6,325 nucleotides of DNA from Methylomarinum sp. (GTDB lineage Bacteria > Pseudomonadota > Gammaproteobacteria > Methylococcales > Methylomonadaceae): positions 1-6,325 of the forward strand of contig WTAG01000169.1 of assembly GCA_013139755.1 (NCBI GenBank), in the 5' to 3' direction. The translations under genes were made by a program, and so were the position numbers. The notes under the pieces were generated by a model. That model saw only the letters and a list, made by a program, of their open reading frames with translations. It had not been told where the DNA came from and did no database searches. This document shows positions 6,028-6,325 of this stretch, one piece after another (the first letter of the stretch is position 1; each line of letters begins with the position of its first letter).

Positions 6028-6325
6028 TTAATAACCTGGGTCATGCTGACTATTTTGCGCAATTTCTTGCTCTATGTGTTGGCCTCTTTGAAATTGAGCT
6101 ATGACATTTTGTTTTATTTTAGTGGACGAAGTTCGAGGATTATATTTAATTTGTACAGTTTTTTTGCCTTGTTCGTTAAGATAATTTTCCACACCTATAT
6201 TATGAGGTTTTCTACCCCAGTCTTCACCAATAACAAAAATATCGGCTTTAACCTCCTTACAAACAGAAATGTAATCCAGTTCATGATATGGAAGAACAAT
6301 ATCCACACAGCGAAGTGCTTGAAGC
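6028..6325 (-). CDS. TagD-like cytidylyltransferase-family nucleotidyltransferase, C-terminal part (start beyond the window)
   Basis: About 98 residues are visible. The frame remains open to the window edge, reading LQALRCVDIVLPYHELDY at its start, so the GTG at 6306 is an internal Val codon and not the start. Two family motifs are clear: VIGEDWGRKP, the G-D/E-D-W segment of glycerol-3-phosphate cytidylyltransferases, and RTSSTKIK, the counterpart of the S-T-T-x-I-K nucleotide-binding motif. The N-terminal GxFDxxHxGH motif must lie outside. These enzymes join CTP (or ATP) to a phosphorylated alcohol or sugar, such as glycerol-3-phosphate, to make an activated precursor, in many Gram-negative bacteria for capsule or O-antigen. 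The exact substrate cannot be told. After the motif comes a Gln/His-rich tail, QFQRGQHIEQEIAQNSQHDP, that looks non-catalytic. The gene is separated from the toxin-antitoxin operon by the repeat-rich spacer. Confidence 0.88.
   Translation of the reverse strand, partial: LQALRCVDIVLPYHELDYISVCKEVKADIFVIGEDWGRKPHNIGVENYLNEQGKKTVQIKYNPRTSSTKIKQNVIAQFQRGQHIEQEIAQNSQHDPGY

Noticed and set aside
6304..6306. GTG at 6306 as the start of the TagD-like gene
   Set aside because: The frame continues upstream with LQALRC, which fits the family, and the catalytic N-terminal motif would be missing.

Overview
The window looks like AT-rich chromosomal DNA from a Gram-negative bacterium, most likely a gammaproteobacterium. 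The evidence is a TonB-dependent outer-membrane receptor, a lipoprotein-like signal, a periplasmic thioredoxin and a RES-Xre toxin-antitoxin pair. A methanotroph or a relative is possible, but that is only an impression. No rRNA, tRNA, CRISPR array or intact transposase was seen.

Region 1 (1-3344, + strand) is a three-gene envelope cluster. It holds the C-terminal barrel of a TonB-dependent receptor (5' end outside the window), a strong intrinsic terminator, an Asp-box (BNR) beta-propeller with an unusual CxCC motif, and, 3 bases further on, a secreted thioredoxin-like protein with a CSYC active site. The set suggests uptake through the outer membrane, a periplasmic or lipid-anchored propeller handling the ligand (possibly a metal), and a dedicated thiol-redox partner. 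The substrate is unknown.

Region 2 (about 3461-4464, + strand) is a dead SulP-family anion transporter. It is cut at both ends, frameshifted once and interrupted by two in-frame stops, while the rest of the protein stays recognisable.

Region 3 (4492-5469, - strand) is a compact and apparently intact Xre-RES toxin-antitoxin operon: a promoter with a perfect -10 box, a candidate operator, the antitoxin first, then the toxin starting at TTG in a 4-base TTGA overlap. It abuts the broken 3' end of the SulP remnant, which suggests an insertion or rearrangement there.

Region 4 (5470-6027) has no convincing gene. It holds a possible decayed small membrane-protein frame, several inverted repeats and a run of short tandem repeats. 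An 8-base word, CTGACCCT, occurs on both sides of the toxin-antitoxin module.

Region 5 (6028-6325, - strand) is the C-terminal part of a TagD-like nucleotidyltransferase whose start lies beyond the window, so surface-polymer or nucleotide-sugar genes may follow to the right.
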